This document shows, piece after piece, positions 8,878-17,823 of a stretch of 64,000 bases of DNA (positions within the stretch are counted from its first letter, which is position 1; the number at the start of each line of letters is the position of its first letter). The notes under the pieces were generated by a model. It ran no database searches. It had not been told where the DNA came from and was given only the letters and a program-made list of their open reading frames with translations. A program made the translations under genes and the position numbers. Origin of the DNA: Desulfosporosinus sp. FKB. Lineage in GTDB: Bacteria; Bacillota; Desulfitobacteriia; Desulfitobacteriales; Desulfitobacteriaceae. The stretch lies in contig NZ_NADJ01000016.1 in NCBI RefSeq assembly GCF_002196705.1, forward strand, positions 62,001 to 126,000, in the 5' to 3' direction.

Positions 8878-9921
8878 CTATTCTTTTGGTAGCAGAATGG
8901 TAAAGGTCGTTTCCTCCGGTGAGCTTATTACGGATATACTGCCCTTGTGAAGTTCTATGATGCGCTTTACTATAGAAAGTCCAATGCCAGTCCCTTCTGA
9001 GGAGTGAGATGTATCGCCCTGATAGAATTTACTGAAAATCCGTTTTCTATCCTCTTCACAAATTTCGGTTCCATTATTTTTGATTGAAACGGCAAGCACC
9101 TCTAATGACTTTGTGATCGAGATACCTATTTCACCAGCTATAGGAGAAAACTTCACGGCGTTATCAATGAGATTGATCCAAACCTGTTTGAGCATCTCCT
9201 CATTGGCATCAATTTCATATTCGTCAAAATCAACAGTAATGGTCAAACTTTTTTGCGACCATTTCTTTTCAAGCAACAGGACGCAGTTCCGTATTTGTTC
9301 TGAGAGGTTGAAGCGAGTGACATCTGTAAGTATGCTTTGATTTTCAATCTTTGTGAGGTCGAGAACATTGGTAGCCATATCGGCAAGACGGTTAGATTCA
9401 TTCACAATAATATCGAGATATTCACGTTGCAGCTCGTCAGTGAAATTTTCTTTCTTAAGTAACTTCGCAAATCCACGGATGGAAACGATTGGCGTTTTAA
9501 ACTCATGGGAAAAGTTGTTGACAAAATCCGAGCGAAGCATCTCTGTATTCTGAAGTTCGCTAGCCATGGTGTTGAAGCTTTCCGAAACTTCGCGTGCTAT
9601 TGAAAAGTTTCCCAAGTCAATCATTGCTCCGTAGTCACCGCTCGCCAACCGGTTCATCGCGTTTATTAAGACGTTAACCGGCTTTAAAGGAATGCGGCTT
9701 ATAACGGCTGCGACAACAGTACCTACCAGTATACTCACAATGGCAAGCATGACTACGAGAAACATCACGTTAGGTGAGTCATTTTTCTTGAGAACGCCTA
9801 CTTGAATCAATGAAAATACCACGGTTCCGACGATAAGATTCGTAATGGCAAGAATGACGAAAACCACTATGGAAAATATAATTCTTAGAGCAACATGCGG
9901 TGGAACTTTCGGTTCTCTCAT
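8878..9921 (-). CDS. sensor histidine kinase
   Basis: A 347-residue membrane kinase with two transmembrane helices (about residues 12-38 and 52-76) and almost no extracytoplasmic loop. A HAMP linker follows, then a HisKA domain with the phosphorylated His139 in N-F-S-H-E-F-K-T-P, and a HATPase domain with an N box (L-I-D-N-A-V-K-F-S) and a G box (G-T-G-I-G-L-S-I-V-K). The short sensing loop suggests it detects membrane or envelope stress, like antibiotic-sensing kinases. Its ATG overlaps the regulator's stop codon (ATGA), so the pair is translationally coupled. Confidence 0.92.
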   Translation of the reverse strand: MREPKVPPHVALRIIFSIVVFVILAITNLIVGTVVFSLIQVGVLKKNDSPNVMFLVVMLAIVSILVGTVVAAVISRIPLKPVNVLINAMNRLASGDYGAMIDLGNFSIAREVSESFNTMASELQNTEMLRSDFVNNFSHEFKTPIVSIRGFAKLLKKENFTDELQREYLDIIVNESNRLADMATNVLDLTKIENQSILTDVTRFNLSEQIRNCVLLLEKKWSQKSLTITVDFDEYEIDANEEMLKQVWINLIDNAVKFSPIAGEIGISITKSLEVLAVSIKNNGTEICEEDRKRIFSKFYQGDTSHSSEGTGIGLSIVKRIIELHKGSISVISSPEETTFTILLPKE

Positions 9922-10592
9922 ATCTTTTTCACTGCCCTATAACCCAGCCCTCTCACGGACTCTATTTCAAATTCAGGCCATCCGTCAAAGCGTTTTCGCA
10001 GCCGCCCGATATGAACAGTAACCGTTTCCCAACCGGTGTCGCTTTCAGCACCCCATATCTCATCCATAAGTTGGATGCGAGTAAAAATTTTTCTAGGATA
10101 AGACAGCAGTATATAGAGAAGCTGGAACTCCTTCTGTGGAAGCATCTGCGTCTCTCCATCTCTTGTAACAATTAGAGAATCATAATCCAACGTGACTCTG
10201 CCAATCACAATTTTTCGTTCATTCGCAATCTTAGCGCGACGCAAAAGTGCTTTAATGCGCAACAGCATTTCTTCCTCATCTACAGGCTTGGTCATGAAAT
10301 CATCCGTTCCCGCAAGAAAGCCCAGCTTCCGGTCAACCGGAAGCTGCTTAGCTGATACCATTAAAATTGGGAGCTCGTTATGAACACTGCGGAGTGTCTT
10401 TGTAAACTCATAGCCGTCTTTTTTGGGCATCATGATGTCCAGTACCACAAGGTCAATGTGCTCTGTACCTATGACCTCAAAGGCTTCTTCACCATTTGCG
10501 GCAGTAAATACAGTATAGCGTTCTGCTTCCAATACGGCGCGCATCAGTCGCCGAGTATTTTTATCGTCATCTACGACGAGAATGTGGAACAT
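9918..10592 (-). CDS. OmpR-family response regulator
   Basis: A 224-residue protein with a receiver domain (acidic cluster V-D-D-D at 7-10, phosphoacceptor Asp52, conserved K in F-M-T-K-P) and a C-terminal winged-helix DNA-binding domain (T-V-T-V-H-I-G-R-L-R-K-R). It probably controls the neighbouring MFP-RND operon and itself, because 11-bp-spaced AATSTAAAC repeats precede both units. The ATG follows GAGGTGATGACTC. The partner kinase overlaps by 4 bases. Confidence 0.93.
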   Translation of the reverse strand: MFHILVVDDDKNTRRLMRAVLEAERYTVFTAANGEEAFEVIGTEHIDLVVLDIMMPKKDGYEFTKTLRSVHNELPILMVSAKQLPVDRKLGFLAGTDDFMTKPVDEEEMLLRIKALLRRAKIANERKIVIGRVTLDYDSLIVTRDGETQMLPQKEFQLLYILLSYPRKIFTRIQLMDEIWGAESDTGWETVTVHIGRLRKRFDGWPEFEIESVRGLGYRAVKKI

Positions 10593-10625
10593 GAGTCATC
10601 ACCTCACAATAGAGAATATACCACT

Positions 10626-10645
10626 AATGTAAACTAAATCTAAAC
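10626..10645 (-). promoter_or_regulatory. probable autoregulatory binding site of the response regulator
   Basis: AATGTAAAC and AATCTAAAC occur 11 bp apart, 34 bp upstream of the regulator ATG, with a TATATT-like -10 box between. They match the pair at 8810-8829. Confidence 0.55.
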
Positions 10646-10857
10646 ACAACTGGGATGGTTACCTGTTTTTTTAATTCATTTTACCATGTAAATAGAAAGT
10701 TTTCTATTTAATAGCAAGTAGCTTCTCGATCCCCCTATGGCGAGCGAACATTACCGGCAAGTAAGGCAGTTAGAACACACCTTACTTTTTGTTCCACAAA
10801 AAATACCTATAAGTACAGTCCATGACCTTGACGTTGGAAATGATAATTTATCACATG

Positions 10858-12414
10858 TCACATTAACAAGACCTTCCTCACCTCCAACCCAAGCTTAAAC
10901 ACAAATACTACCTCGACCATCGACAACACCTTAACCTTCTCAATCAACCTCCTAAACAAATCACCATCAAACTTACCCAGCAGCGTACACTGCGCTGCCA
11001 GATACGCTTTGAACTCATCCAACTTACTATCTCTCCAAGCCTTTTCATTCTCAGCAGTTTTTACCTCACCCCTACGTCCCCGCAAAATTTCAATTTCGTT
11101 TACCACTCTTGAATATTCATCATTATTGGCCCCCAAACTTCTTACCACACTCATCAACTCTTGCTGGAGTTCTTCCAATTTGGTATCAACGTCCTCAGTC
11201 CCACCTACACAATTACCAGTTTCCTCAATCAAAAAAGCTTCCTTACCGCTAATGAGTTTGTTCATTACCCGTACGAAAGCTTTCTCTAAATCCTTCTCTC
11301 TAATTGATTTCATGCCGCATGATTCCACTCCATTAATTTCCCGGTTAATACATCGCCACACGTACTTTCTGTTTTTGCCACTCCCCCAAGCTTGTCGTCT
11401 AAACTTCGAACCACAATTTTGGCAGAACAGCTTCCCCGAAAAAGCGTATTCACTAGTAAAAGAACTTTTCCCAGTCTTGGAATATCCCCGCATATTTGCC
11501 CGCCTCTCAAACTCAGCCTGCACCGCTGCGAACTCTTCTTTAGAAACAATAGCCTCGTGACTATCCTCAACATAATACTGAGCTGCATGCCCAGTATTTT
11601 TCACTCTTTTCTTAGTCAAAAAATCAACCGTATATGTTTTCTGCAACAAAGCATCCCCCATATACTTCACATTTTTCAGTATTCCAATAACCGTGCTGTC
11701 ATACCACTTCGAACCTCCTGACCCTGTGATAATCCCATCTCTTTGTAAATCGCTTGCTATTTTATAGGGACTTTTTCCATCAAGAAACTCCCGATAAATC
11801 AGGCGAACTACCTCAGCTTCTTCCGGCACAATAATCAACTGGCCCTGTTCATCCTTGGTATAACCAAGGAATTTATTATGGTTGACCAAGACCTTACCTT
11901 CTTGAAATCTGTAACTTATACCCATCTTAGTTATCTGAGACAAATTGGAACTCTCTTCTTGGGCCAGGCTTCCGAGCAAAGTAATCAAGAACTCTCCCTT
12001 ACTATCGAGCGTGTTCACATTTTCTTTTTCAAAATAAATAGCCACCCCCTTCTCCTTCAGTTGACGTACATATTTCAAAGTATCGAGCGTATTCCTAGCA
12101 AATCTGCTAATCGATTTTGTAATAACCATATCAATCTTACTTGCCATACACTCATCAATCATGCGGTTGAACTCAACCCGTTTTTTAGTGTTCGTTCCGC
12201 TTATACCTTCGTCCGCAAAGATTCCACAAAATTCCCAGGCTGGATTGTTCTGAATATATGATGTATAATGTTCGACCTGCGCCTGATAACTTGATAGTTG
12301 CTCTTCATTATCTGTGGAAACCCTTGCGTAAGCACAAACTCTAAGCTTTGCGGTAGCCTCTAAACCTTTTAACTCTTGCATTGGTTTTGCCGGAATCACT
12401 GTTACTGTTGCCAT
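10858..12414 (-). CDS. large serine recombinase, second of a tandem pair
   Basis: A 518-residue site-specific recombinase. It has an N-terminal resolvase domain with nucleophile Ser33 (C-A-Y-A-R-V-S-T-D) and the arginine motif I-S-R-F-A-R-N. A recombinase (DNA-binding) domain follows (I-Y-R-E-F-L-D-G-K-S-P-Y-K-I-A), then a zinc ribbon (C-Q-N-C-G) and a C-terminal coiled coil. It would integrate or excise a mobile element by cutting both strands at att sites. The ATG at 12414 has AAGGGGG 8 bases upstream, better than the upstream ATG that overlaps the previous gene. It lies 13 bp after the first recombinase. Confidence 0.93.
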   Translation of the reverse strand: MATVTVIPAKPMQELKGLEATAKLRVCAYARVSTDNEEQLSSYQAQVEHYTSYIQNNPAWEFCGIFADEGISGTNTKKRVEFNRMIDECMASKIDMVITKSISRFARNTLDTLKYVRQLKEKGVAIYFEKENVNTLDSKGEFLITLLGSLAQEESSNLSQITKMGISYRFQEGKVLVNHNKFLGYTKDEQGQLIIVPEEAEVVRLIYREFLDGKSPYKIASDLQRDGIITGSGGSKWYDSTVIGILKNVKYMGDALLQKTYTVDFLTKKRVKNTGHAAQYYVEDSHEAIVSKEEFAAVQAEFERRANMRGYSKTGKSSFTSEYAFSGKLFCQNCGSKFRRQAWGSGKNRKYVWRCINREINGVESCGMKSIREKDLEKAFVRVMNKLISGKEAFLIEETGNCVGGTEDVDTKLEELQQELMSVVRSLGANNDEYSRVVNEIEILRGRRGEVKTAENEKAWRDSKLDEFKAYLAAQCTLLGKFDGDLFRRLIEKVKVLSMVEVVFVFKLGLEVRKVLLM

Positions 12415-12427
12415 TATAAAAACCCCC

Positions 12428-14047
12428 TTAGAAAATATCATGGCCTCGCTTCAAGGTGTAAGTTTCCTCGAAAGCAGGGCCATTTTTTAAGTGAAATATT
12501 AATTTGGTTCGTTCCTTGACTACTATTTTTTCGACTATATTTCGGTACAAGTCATCGCTGAATTCTATGAGATTGCCATCCTGTGCCTCAAGTACGGCTT
12601 CGAGTTCCAATGTTCTAGCCAATCGTGTGTCTCGCTCATTGATTTCAGCCATCCAATCAGATCGTTCTGTCTGAAGCTGGGTCAACTTTTTAACCAGTTC
12701 CTCATGTTCAGCTTTCACCAAATTATGGTCAGCATAACCCTTTTCCTCAATCAAAAAAAGCGCTCGTTCTTGTCTGACGAGTTTCTCAATTTCCTCATCC
12801 AACTTCGCGATGCGCTCATTATCTAACTCAGTTAACTTTTCCTTCTCCAATCTTGACTTATAATCCTCCAGCAGCTTGGCCCGATCATTATAAAGGCGGT
12901 TATACACTTTCACAAACAAACCTTTAATTGTCTCTTCCTTAATTCTCCCTACCCCACAACAATTTTTTCTCCCTATTATATAGGTGCGACAAATCCAGCA
13001 AACCGACTCAGCCACCGTCCCGCAATTGTCTATATGTCTTTTAAACGTATTTTCACAGTTACCACAGATAATGGTTCCTGTTAAAGCATATCGATTTGTG
13101 TATCTCTTTCGGTTACCCTGAATATTGCCTTTCGATTTAGCCCTCTCCGTCATTAATTCCTGGACTTTCTCAAAATCCTCACGGCTAATAATAGCGGGAT
13201 GGCTATCCTTCACATAGTACATTGGGACTTCGCCGTAATTTTTTTTCCTATTATATAGGGCTGTTGTAATAGTTTTTTGAAGTCGTGCATCCCCGACATA
13301 CTTCTCGTTCTTCAGGATATCTCGGATGCTTGATTCGGCCCATTTAATCTTTCCAGAGATATTTATGACTTCATCAACTTCAAGACCTTTTGCAATTCTA
13401 AAAGCCCCCAGGCCAGAAAGATAGTCTTTGAATATTCTTCTCACTATGGCTGCTTGTTCTTCGTTGATTATTAGATTTCCATTTTGGTCCTTATCATAAC
13501 CCAAGAATCGTTTCGTCGTTACTGAAAACTTACCTTTCTTAAAACGCCGTTGATTACTCCAATGCATGTTTTGAGAAATTGAGGCAAGTTCTTCTTCGGC
13601 GACTGAGCTTAGGATGGAAAGTAAAAGTTCGCTTTCGGAGGTTAAAGTATTTATTTGTTCTTTCTCAAATTGGACTGCTATTCCAAGAAGCTTAAGTTTA
13701 CGGACGGTTTCCAAACAATCTTGAGTATTCCTAGCGAAACGGCTTATGGACTTAGTAATAATAAGGTCAAACTTCTTATTATCAGCATCTTGAACCATCC
13801 TCATAAACTCTGGTCGTTTTGCTGCGTCCTTGCCGGATAGGGCATTATCGCTATAGACGCCTGCAAGGATCCATGCTGGATTGCTATTTATATAAGAAGT
13901 GTAATGCTGGACTTGGGCTGAAAAACTTTCCTGCTGTTCGACTTGGTTCGTAGATACCCTGACGTAAGCACAAACTCTAAGTTTCTTATATTGTTCATGG
14001 AAAACAGGAGTTTTCTCAATAGTACGTATCTTTTTTATGCTGCTCAA
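12428..14047 (-). CDS. large serine recombinase, first of a tandem pair
   Basis: About 539 residues with nucleophile Ser32 (C-A-Y-V-R-V-S-T-N), the S-R-F-A-R-N motif, recombinase domain, zinc ribbon (C-G-N-C, then C-W-I-C) and coiled-coil tail. It differs clearly from its downstream partner, so this is a two-recombinase module rather than a recent duplication. The start is uncertain: a TTG at 14047 directly abuts AAGGGAG, and no ATG lies nearby. A perfect palindrome sits in its promoter region at 14097-14119. Which element the pair moves is not shown. Confidence 0.92.
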   Translation of the reverse strand: MSSIKKIRTIEKTPVFHEQYKKLRVCAYVRVSTNQVEQQESFSAQVQHYTSYINSNPAWILAGVYSDNALSGKDAAKRPEFMRMVQDADNKKFDLIITKSISRFARNTQDCLETVRKLKLLGIAVQFEKEQINTLTSESELLLSILSSVAEEELASISQNMHWSNQRRFKKGKFSVTTKRFLGYDKDQNGNLIINEEQAAIVRRIFKDYLSGLGAFRIAKGLEVDEVINISGKIKWAESSIRDILKNEKYVGDARLQKTITTALYNRKKNYGEVPMYYVKDSHPAIISREDFEKVQELMTERAKSKGNIQGNRKRYTNRYALTGTIICGNCENTFKRHIDNCGTVAESVCWICRTYIIGRKNCCGVGRIKEETIKGLFVKVYNRLYNDRAKLLEDYKSRLEKEKLTELDNERIAKLDEEIEKLVRQERALFLIEEKGYADHNLVKAEHEELVKKLTQLQTERSDWMAEINERDTRLARTLELEAVLEAQDGNLIEFSDDLYRNIVEKIVVKERTKLIFHLKNGPAFEETYTLKRGHDIF

Positions 14048-14499
14048 CTCCCTTCACTTGCAAGGCTTGTGGGAACATATTGATGGTAAAAAAATATCCT
14101 ACAACCAGTGGTTGTAGGACATGATAGCTCTTGTATAGGGTGGATTGCAAGTTGAATTTGAAACAGTTTCGTTAGATGGTCTTTAGCAAAAAACTATTGT
14201 TACGCATAATCGGTCTGTTGTGGATCATATTCACAAAACGCTATTTATGCGGATTTGAGATTTTTACAAGACAAGCTAATTTCTTGCTTTTTAGAGAAAT
14301 CGCGAGCATAATTAACTTGATAGATAATTTTTCTTGTGAATTCTTATTAATGCGATATTTCTTATGCTCTTCTACATGTTTCAGCACTACACCTAATATC
14401 GTGTTATCACCAAACATAATTTGGTTTAAAAGTAAAGACAACCCATAGGGTACCTTTACTTTTTATTCTTGTTAGCCAATTATTATATACACATTGAAT
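14048..14499. other. recombinase upstream region, no confident gene
   Basis: This gap holds the palindrome and direct repeat described separately. A 66-codon minus-strand frame (14241-14441) has only a weak TTG start and no recognisable family, so it is not called. Confidence 0.4.
14097..14131. repeat. palindrome plus 19-bp direct repeat, copy 1
   Basis: TCCTACAACC and GGTTGTAGGA form a perfect 10-bp inverted repeat around AGT. It runs into TGTAGGACATGATAGCTCT (14113-14131), which recurs exactly at 15642-15660. Weaker similarity extends about 25 bp to the left. This is a candidate attachment site or recombinase operator. Confidence 0.6.
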
Positions 14500-14826
14500 C
14501 TAGAATAAATCAAATATATTAAACTTTATTAAACCAGCAATTAATGAACCAATCGAATTAACAAAATTATGACTGCCTTCAAATGTGGCCAGAATAAATG
14601 TAAAAAAATCTATTACTGGTATTCTATCTAATTTTATATAATATTTAAAAATATAAACCGCTAGGAGTATATAAACTATACTTTTAAATGCGCAGAACCA
14701 CCATTCTTTAATATCTAATTCAAAGTCTTTAAAAATCAAATAAATCGTAAAGATTATAGTAAAAAGCACCGCAATTTCAGCAAATGTCTTCAATACACTA
14801 ACCGGCAAAAAAAGGTAATTGCTCAT
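14500..14826 (-). CDS. small membrane protein of unknown function
   Basis: A 108-residue hydrophobic protein with three probable transmembrane helices (about residues 8-30, 45-62 and 70-100). The ATG is preceded by GAAGGGGAT. I recognise no family. It lies between the recombinases and the phage lysis genes and may be cargo. Confidence 0.55.
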   Translation of the reverse strand: MSNYLFLPVSVLKTFAEIAVLFTIIFTIYLIFKDFELDIKEWWFCAFKSIVYILLAVYIFKYYIKLDRIPVIDFFTFILATFEGSHNFVNSIGSLIAGLIKFNIFDLF

Positions 14827-14982
14827 TCATATCCCCTTCTATTTAATATTTTTAAATTAATTCTACAAAATGAGTAATATTCCTCTTTAGAATCATTTAT
14901 CTCATATTTGATTCGCTAAGTTACTTCTACGCATTATTGCGGATTAGGCATACTTCCAAATCCTGCATGTAAACTTTAGGTT

Positions 14983-15231
14983 CTAAATCTTATACAAAAA
15001 CCACTTGCAGGTATTTAGCTCATACTTCAATTGAAATTGTCTCATTAGCCCATGAATCTCACTCTGACAATCATAAATCCTCATTCGGTTTCCGGCAATC
15101 TTCTCTTCAGATATTCTTTTAATCATTTCAACCTTCACAACATTGCCATCATGTCGAAAGCGAATCGGACGCGGTGTGCCGGGGATATCAAACCATGCAA
15201 TCATTTCGATCGGAGCCATAACGACTTTCAT
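14983..15231 (-). CDS. conserved hypothetical protein, 82 aa
   Basis: A compact, soluble protein starting M-K-V-V-M-A-P-I-E-M-I-A-W-F and ending W-F-L-Y-K-I, with two cysteines. The sequence has the feel of a conserved small beta-rich domain, but I cannot name it. The ATG at 15231 follows the stop of the Cys-rich gene by one base, which implies translational coupling. An upstream GTG would overlap that gene and is not used. Confidence 0.6.
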   Translation of the reverse strand: MKVVMAPIEMIAWFDIPGTPRPIRFRHDGNVVKVEMIKRISEEKIAGNRMRIYDCQSEIHGLMRQFQLKYELNTCKWFLYKI

Positions 15232-15232
15232 G

Positions 15233-15394
15233 TTAACCACACTTCGCCCAATCACCCGTTATACACTCAGTACATCCCCCAATATGTATGAGTTTGTTCC
15301 GACACACTGGGCATTGATCATGGGCAATTAACCACTCTTCACAGGGTTTCATGCAATAGGATTTCCTATTACACTCAGCACAGGCATTTCTCAT
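15233..15394 (-). CDS. small cysteine-rich zinc-ribbon-like protein, 53 aa
   Basis: A short frame from ATG 15394 to TAA 15233 encodes 53 residues with nine cysteines. They are arranged as C5-x2-C8, C14-x3-C18, C28-x2-C31, C41-x2-C44 and C52, a pattern that fits a treble-clef or double zinc-ribbon fold. It sits one base before the next gene's ATG, so the two form a pair. The function is unknown. A role in DNA or RNA binding linked to the nearby element is only a guess. Confidence 0.6.
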   Translation of the reverse strand: MRNACAECNRKSYCMKPCEEWLIAHDQCPVCRNKLIHIGGCTECITGDWAKCG

Positions 15395-15498
15395 TTTTAT
15401 CGCCTCTTAGTACATATATTTGGTTTTTTACCGAACTTGTGTTCTTATTATATCCGTTCTCAGTTTTACTATCAATATCTCCTTCATAAAATTACACC

Positions 15499-15527
15499 AA
15501 CCCTCATCGACAAAATTGATGAGGGTT
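15499..15527. terminator. hairpin, probable terminator
   Basis: AACCCTCATC and GATGAGGGTT form a perfect 10-bp stem. On the minus strand it is followed by GGTGTAATTTT. It would end the XRE operon transcript. Confidence 0.5.
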
Positions 15528-15641
15528 GATTGGTTATAGAATGGATTTATTAAGAGTTTTGTCCGGTGGTTCATTTTGGTGCAGAATCTCAATGCTATTC
15601 TCACTGGCTAAAAATATTCTACGCACGGTGGTTTGAAAGGG

Positions 15642-15660
15642 TGTAGGACATGATAGCTCT
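15642..15660. repeat. 19-bp direct repeat, copy 2
   Basis: This is the exact sequence TGTAGGACATGATAGCTCT found at 14113-14131, same orientation, 1.5 kb away. It lies just after the XRE stop codon. Confidence 0.65.
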
Positions 15661-15681
15661 CACATTGGGCAAGTAACAAAA

Positions 15682-15897
15682 TTAGTTGATATCTATATCA
15701 ACAAATTGAAATAATTCTTCAACCGAAGTCTCGAATACCTTGGCTATATCCATAGCCATTTTTAATGAAGGATTATATTTACCATTTTCCAAATGAACAA
15801 TCGTTTCCCGTCGAACTCCTATTAACTGAGCAAGTTCTTCTTGTTTCATATTATACCTTGCTCTATATTCTTTAATTCTTGTTCTTAACTTTGGCAT
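15682..15897 (-). CDS. XRE-family HTH regulator, Cro-like
   Basis: A 71-residue single-domain helix-turn-helix protein ([22 protein letters not shown]). This is the size of phage-type or YgzD-like repressors. It starts two bases after the membrane gene's stop codon, so both form one operon. The 18-bp-arm inverted repeat upstream of that operon (16311-16351) is its likely binding site and suggests autoregulation. Confidence 0.85.
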   Translation of the reverse strand: MPKLRTRIKEYRARYNMKQEELAQLIGVRRETIVHLENGKYNPSLKMAMDIAKVFETSVEELFQFVDIDIN

Positions 15898-15899
15898 GT

Positions 15900-16289
15900 T
15901 TAGTTTCCTCGTATATCGAAAAATAAAAATAGGATTGAATTCAAGATATACATACCAACAAAAATAAGGACTAATTCTATCATTGAAATTGTAACTGAGG
16001 TTCTATAGTATAAACCATATGACATGACCAGCCCCACCGCACTTAATATGATAACATAAGTGACATTGGCCGCTTTTAGTTGATTAGACCTTGTCATTTC
16101 ATCATTAAGTTCAAATTTCTTACGACGGGTATAGATAAACGAAGATAAAAAAATTACTATGTCAATGATACTTACTGTTTTAGCCAAGATATCAGGTTTT
16201 CCTCGCATGACAATAAATCCGCTGATGAGTATTATTAGAGTAGGAATTATTGTTTTGACGATGACCCTTTTACGCAAACTAGTTTTCAT
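15900..16289 (-). CDS. membrane protein paired with an XRE regulator (DUF2178-like)
   Basis: A 129-residue protein with four predicted transmembrane helices in two pairs. Between them lies a cytoplasmic loop with [12 protein letters not shown], similar to the D-E-x-T motif of DUF2178-type proteins found next to small XRE regulators. The ATG at 16289 has AGAAAGGGTGA upstream. A start at 16325 would lie inside the operator and lacks a ribosome site. The role is unknown, and the pairing suggests a membrane signal passed to the regulator. Confidence 0.65.
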   Translation of the reverse strand: MKTSLRKRVIVKTIIPTLIILISGFIVMRGKPDILAKTVSIIDIVIFLSSFIYTRRKKFELNDEMTRSNQLKAANVTYVIILSAVGLVMSYGLYYRTSVTISMIELVLIFVGMYILNSILFLFFDIRGN

Positions 16290-16310
16290 TTGTATTTTCA
16301 CCCTTTCTCG

Positions 16311-16351
16311 GTGTGATAAATTCATAACTTTATGTTATAAATTTATCACAC
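16311..16351 (-). promoter_or_regulatory. long inverted-repeat operator upstream of the membrane protein/XRE operon
   Basis: GTGTGATAAATTCATAAC (16311-16328) and GTTATAAATTTATCACAC (16334-16351) are complementary with one mismatch around a 5-bp centre. Confidence 0.65.
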
Positions 16352-16477
16352 TAGGGTTTCCTTGTAAACATTTTTATCCTAGATAGTTAAATAAAGCACT
16401 GGAAATAATCTTGATATAGCTTCAACAAATCAGGCAGGATTTACTTATTAAATAATATTGAATAAGCTCTTAATTTA

Positions 16478-16885
16478 TTATGCAACCTCCGTCGAAGTAT
16501 TAGTAGCTGGCTCTACAGGAACCGTTTCCGGTTTGCTATCCGTTTTAGTCACTGTCACCGGGCTTTGAATTTGCAACCCATTAAACAGTTGCCCTGCTTT
16601 GGTCACAATATCAGCCAAGAACTTCACACTAATTGTGGCGGCAATAGTAAAAAATAACGTCCCAAGTTCAGCGTTCACATTGGAAAAGACAGCTAACACC
16701 AGAAGACCGCCAATATAAGGAACCAAGCTAGTTTCAACGAATTGAGGCAGTTTACTGAAACTAAAATTACTGTTTCTAAGTGAAAGCAACACTCCAAAAA
16801 TGAAATCTGCCAGTATAAAGCCAAGAACTGTCTCTAATGTGACTAAGACTTTTGCGGCCATTAATGATTGGATAAAGTTTAACAC
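16478..16885 (-). CDS. phage holin family protein
   Basis: A 135-residue membrane protein with three to four hydrophobic segments. It has the V-L-V-T-L-E-T-V-L-G-F-I-L-A-D-F-I-F-G start and the P-Y-I-G-G-L-L-V-L segment of phage holins found next to amidases, and a hydrophilic Pro/Thr-rich tail. It would form holes in the membrane to release the endolysin. A GTG start follows AAGGGGGAATTTTA. It is the last gene of the phage tail-lysis run. Confidence 0.75.
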   Translation of the reverse strand: MLNFIQSLMAAKVLVTLETVLGFILADFIFGVLLSLRNSNFSFSKLPQFVETSLVPYIGGLLVLAVFSNVNAELGTLFFTIAATISVKFLADIVTKAGQLFNGLQIQSPVTVTKTDSKPETVPVEPATNTSTEVA

Positions 16886-16902
16886 TAAAATTCCCCCTTA
16901 TT

Positions 16903-17682
16903 TTATTGTCCCAAATACTTAGCAACCGCAGCAGCGGTCGCATATTTGTCTTTACCAGATAACAGTACTTCGTTCGGATGCCCGGCGCTTGGCCCACCAA
17001 CAACTATTAACTGTTTGGCACTCTTAGCCTCAGCCGGAACAGACTGATTAGCTGATCTTATAAATAAGGCACAGTTACCATTTTTAGCAGCAACATCAGC
17101 CCCGGCCCAGTAATCATCCTTGGTGAATAATAAAACTGCAACGTTTAGCACACTATCTTCCTCCCCCATCAAGTTATATTGGGCCGTAACATCAGCAACC
17201 ACATTGGCCCATGTTTTCCCGTGGCTAGCTAGATATTCGATCGGGTCAGTATGATTACTCTCATGCCACTTGGCGGAAACTTGAGCATGAGACATCAAAG
17301 TTATCCCATCAACAACAGAAAGCTTCCTATTATATAGGAGCTTTGCTAGCAACCAGGTGTACATGGCGTAAGCCTTATTGAATTTGGTCGGATCTGTCGT
17401 TTGGCATAACTCTACTTGGACATAACCCAAATGGTTGGCAGTATGTCCTGCACCATAACAGATATAATTGGTATCTGCGACTTGTTCGATTTTTTGGTCA
17501 TCTACAAAAAAATGGGCGAAAGCGTTTTGCCAAGTGGTTAACTCATAGTTACGTTCTCCATCTACAGAATCTCCATTATTGGCTGTTGAGTGTGCAATAA
17601 CTCCAACATAGTTTCCAACGCCGCCGACATATGGCTCTTTAGGCAGTCCTGGGATAAGGTTTTGTTCAATTGTGTAGCTCAT
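16903..17682 (-). CDS. N-acetylmuramoyl-L-alanine amidase (phage endolysin)
   Basis: A 259-residue protein. Residues 20-170 form an Amidase_2 zinc hydrolase domain, with the first ligand in V-I-A-H-S-T-A, an H-T-A-N-H segment and a C-terminal H-T-D-P. The rest resembles one cell-wall-binding type 2 repeat (V-A-V-L-L-F-T-K-D-D-Y-W-A-G-A-D, then L-I-V-V-G-G-P, then D-K-Y-A-T-A-A-A). It would cleave the amide bond between MurNAc and L-Ala. AGGAGG precedes the ATG. It lies 17 bp upstream of the holin. Confidence 0.88.
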   Translation of the reverse strand: MSYTIEQNLIPGLPKEPYVGGVGNYVGVIAHSTANNGDSVDGERNYELTTWQNAFAHFFVDDQKIEQVADTNYICYGAGHTANHLGYVQVELCQTTDPTKFNKAYAMYTWLLAKLLYNRKLSVVDGITLMSHAQVSAKWHESNHTDPIEYLASHGKTWANVVADVTAQYNLMGEEDSVLNVAVLLFTKDDYWAGADVAAKNGNCALFIRSANQSVPAEAKSAKQLIVVGGPSAGHPNEVLLSGKDKYATAAAVAKYLGQ

Positions 17683-17823
17683 TAGCCCTCCTATTGCTAA
17701 GTACCATTGTCCTTATTTCGAATACATCATTTTCCTTACGCAAAAAAAGCCACCCGTAATCCGGGAGACTTAACGTTGAGTTATCTCGTGCCTTATCTGT
17801 TGATTTTCTTCTTAATCCAACGT

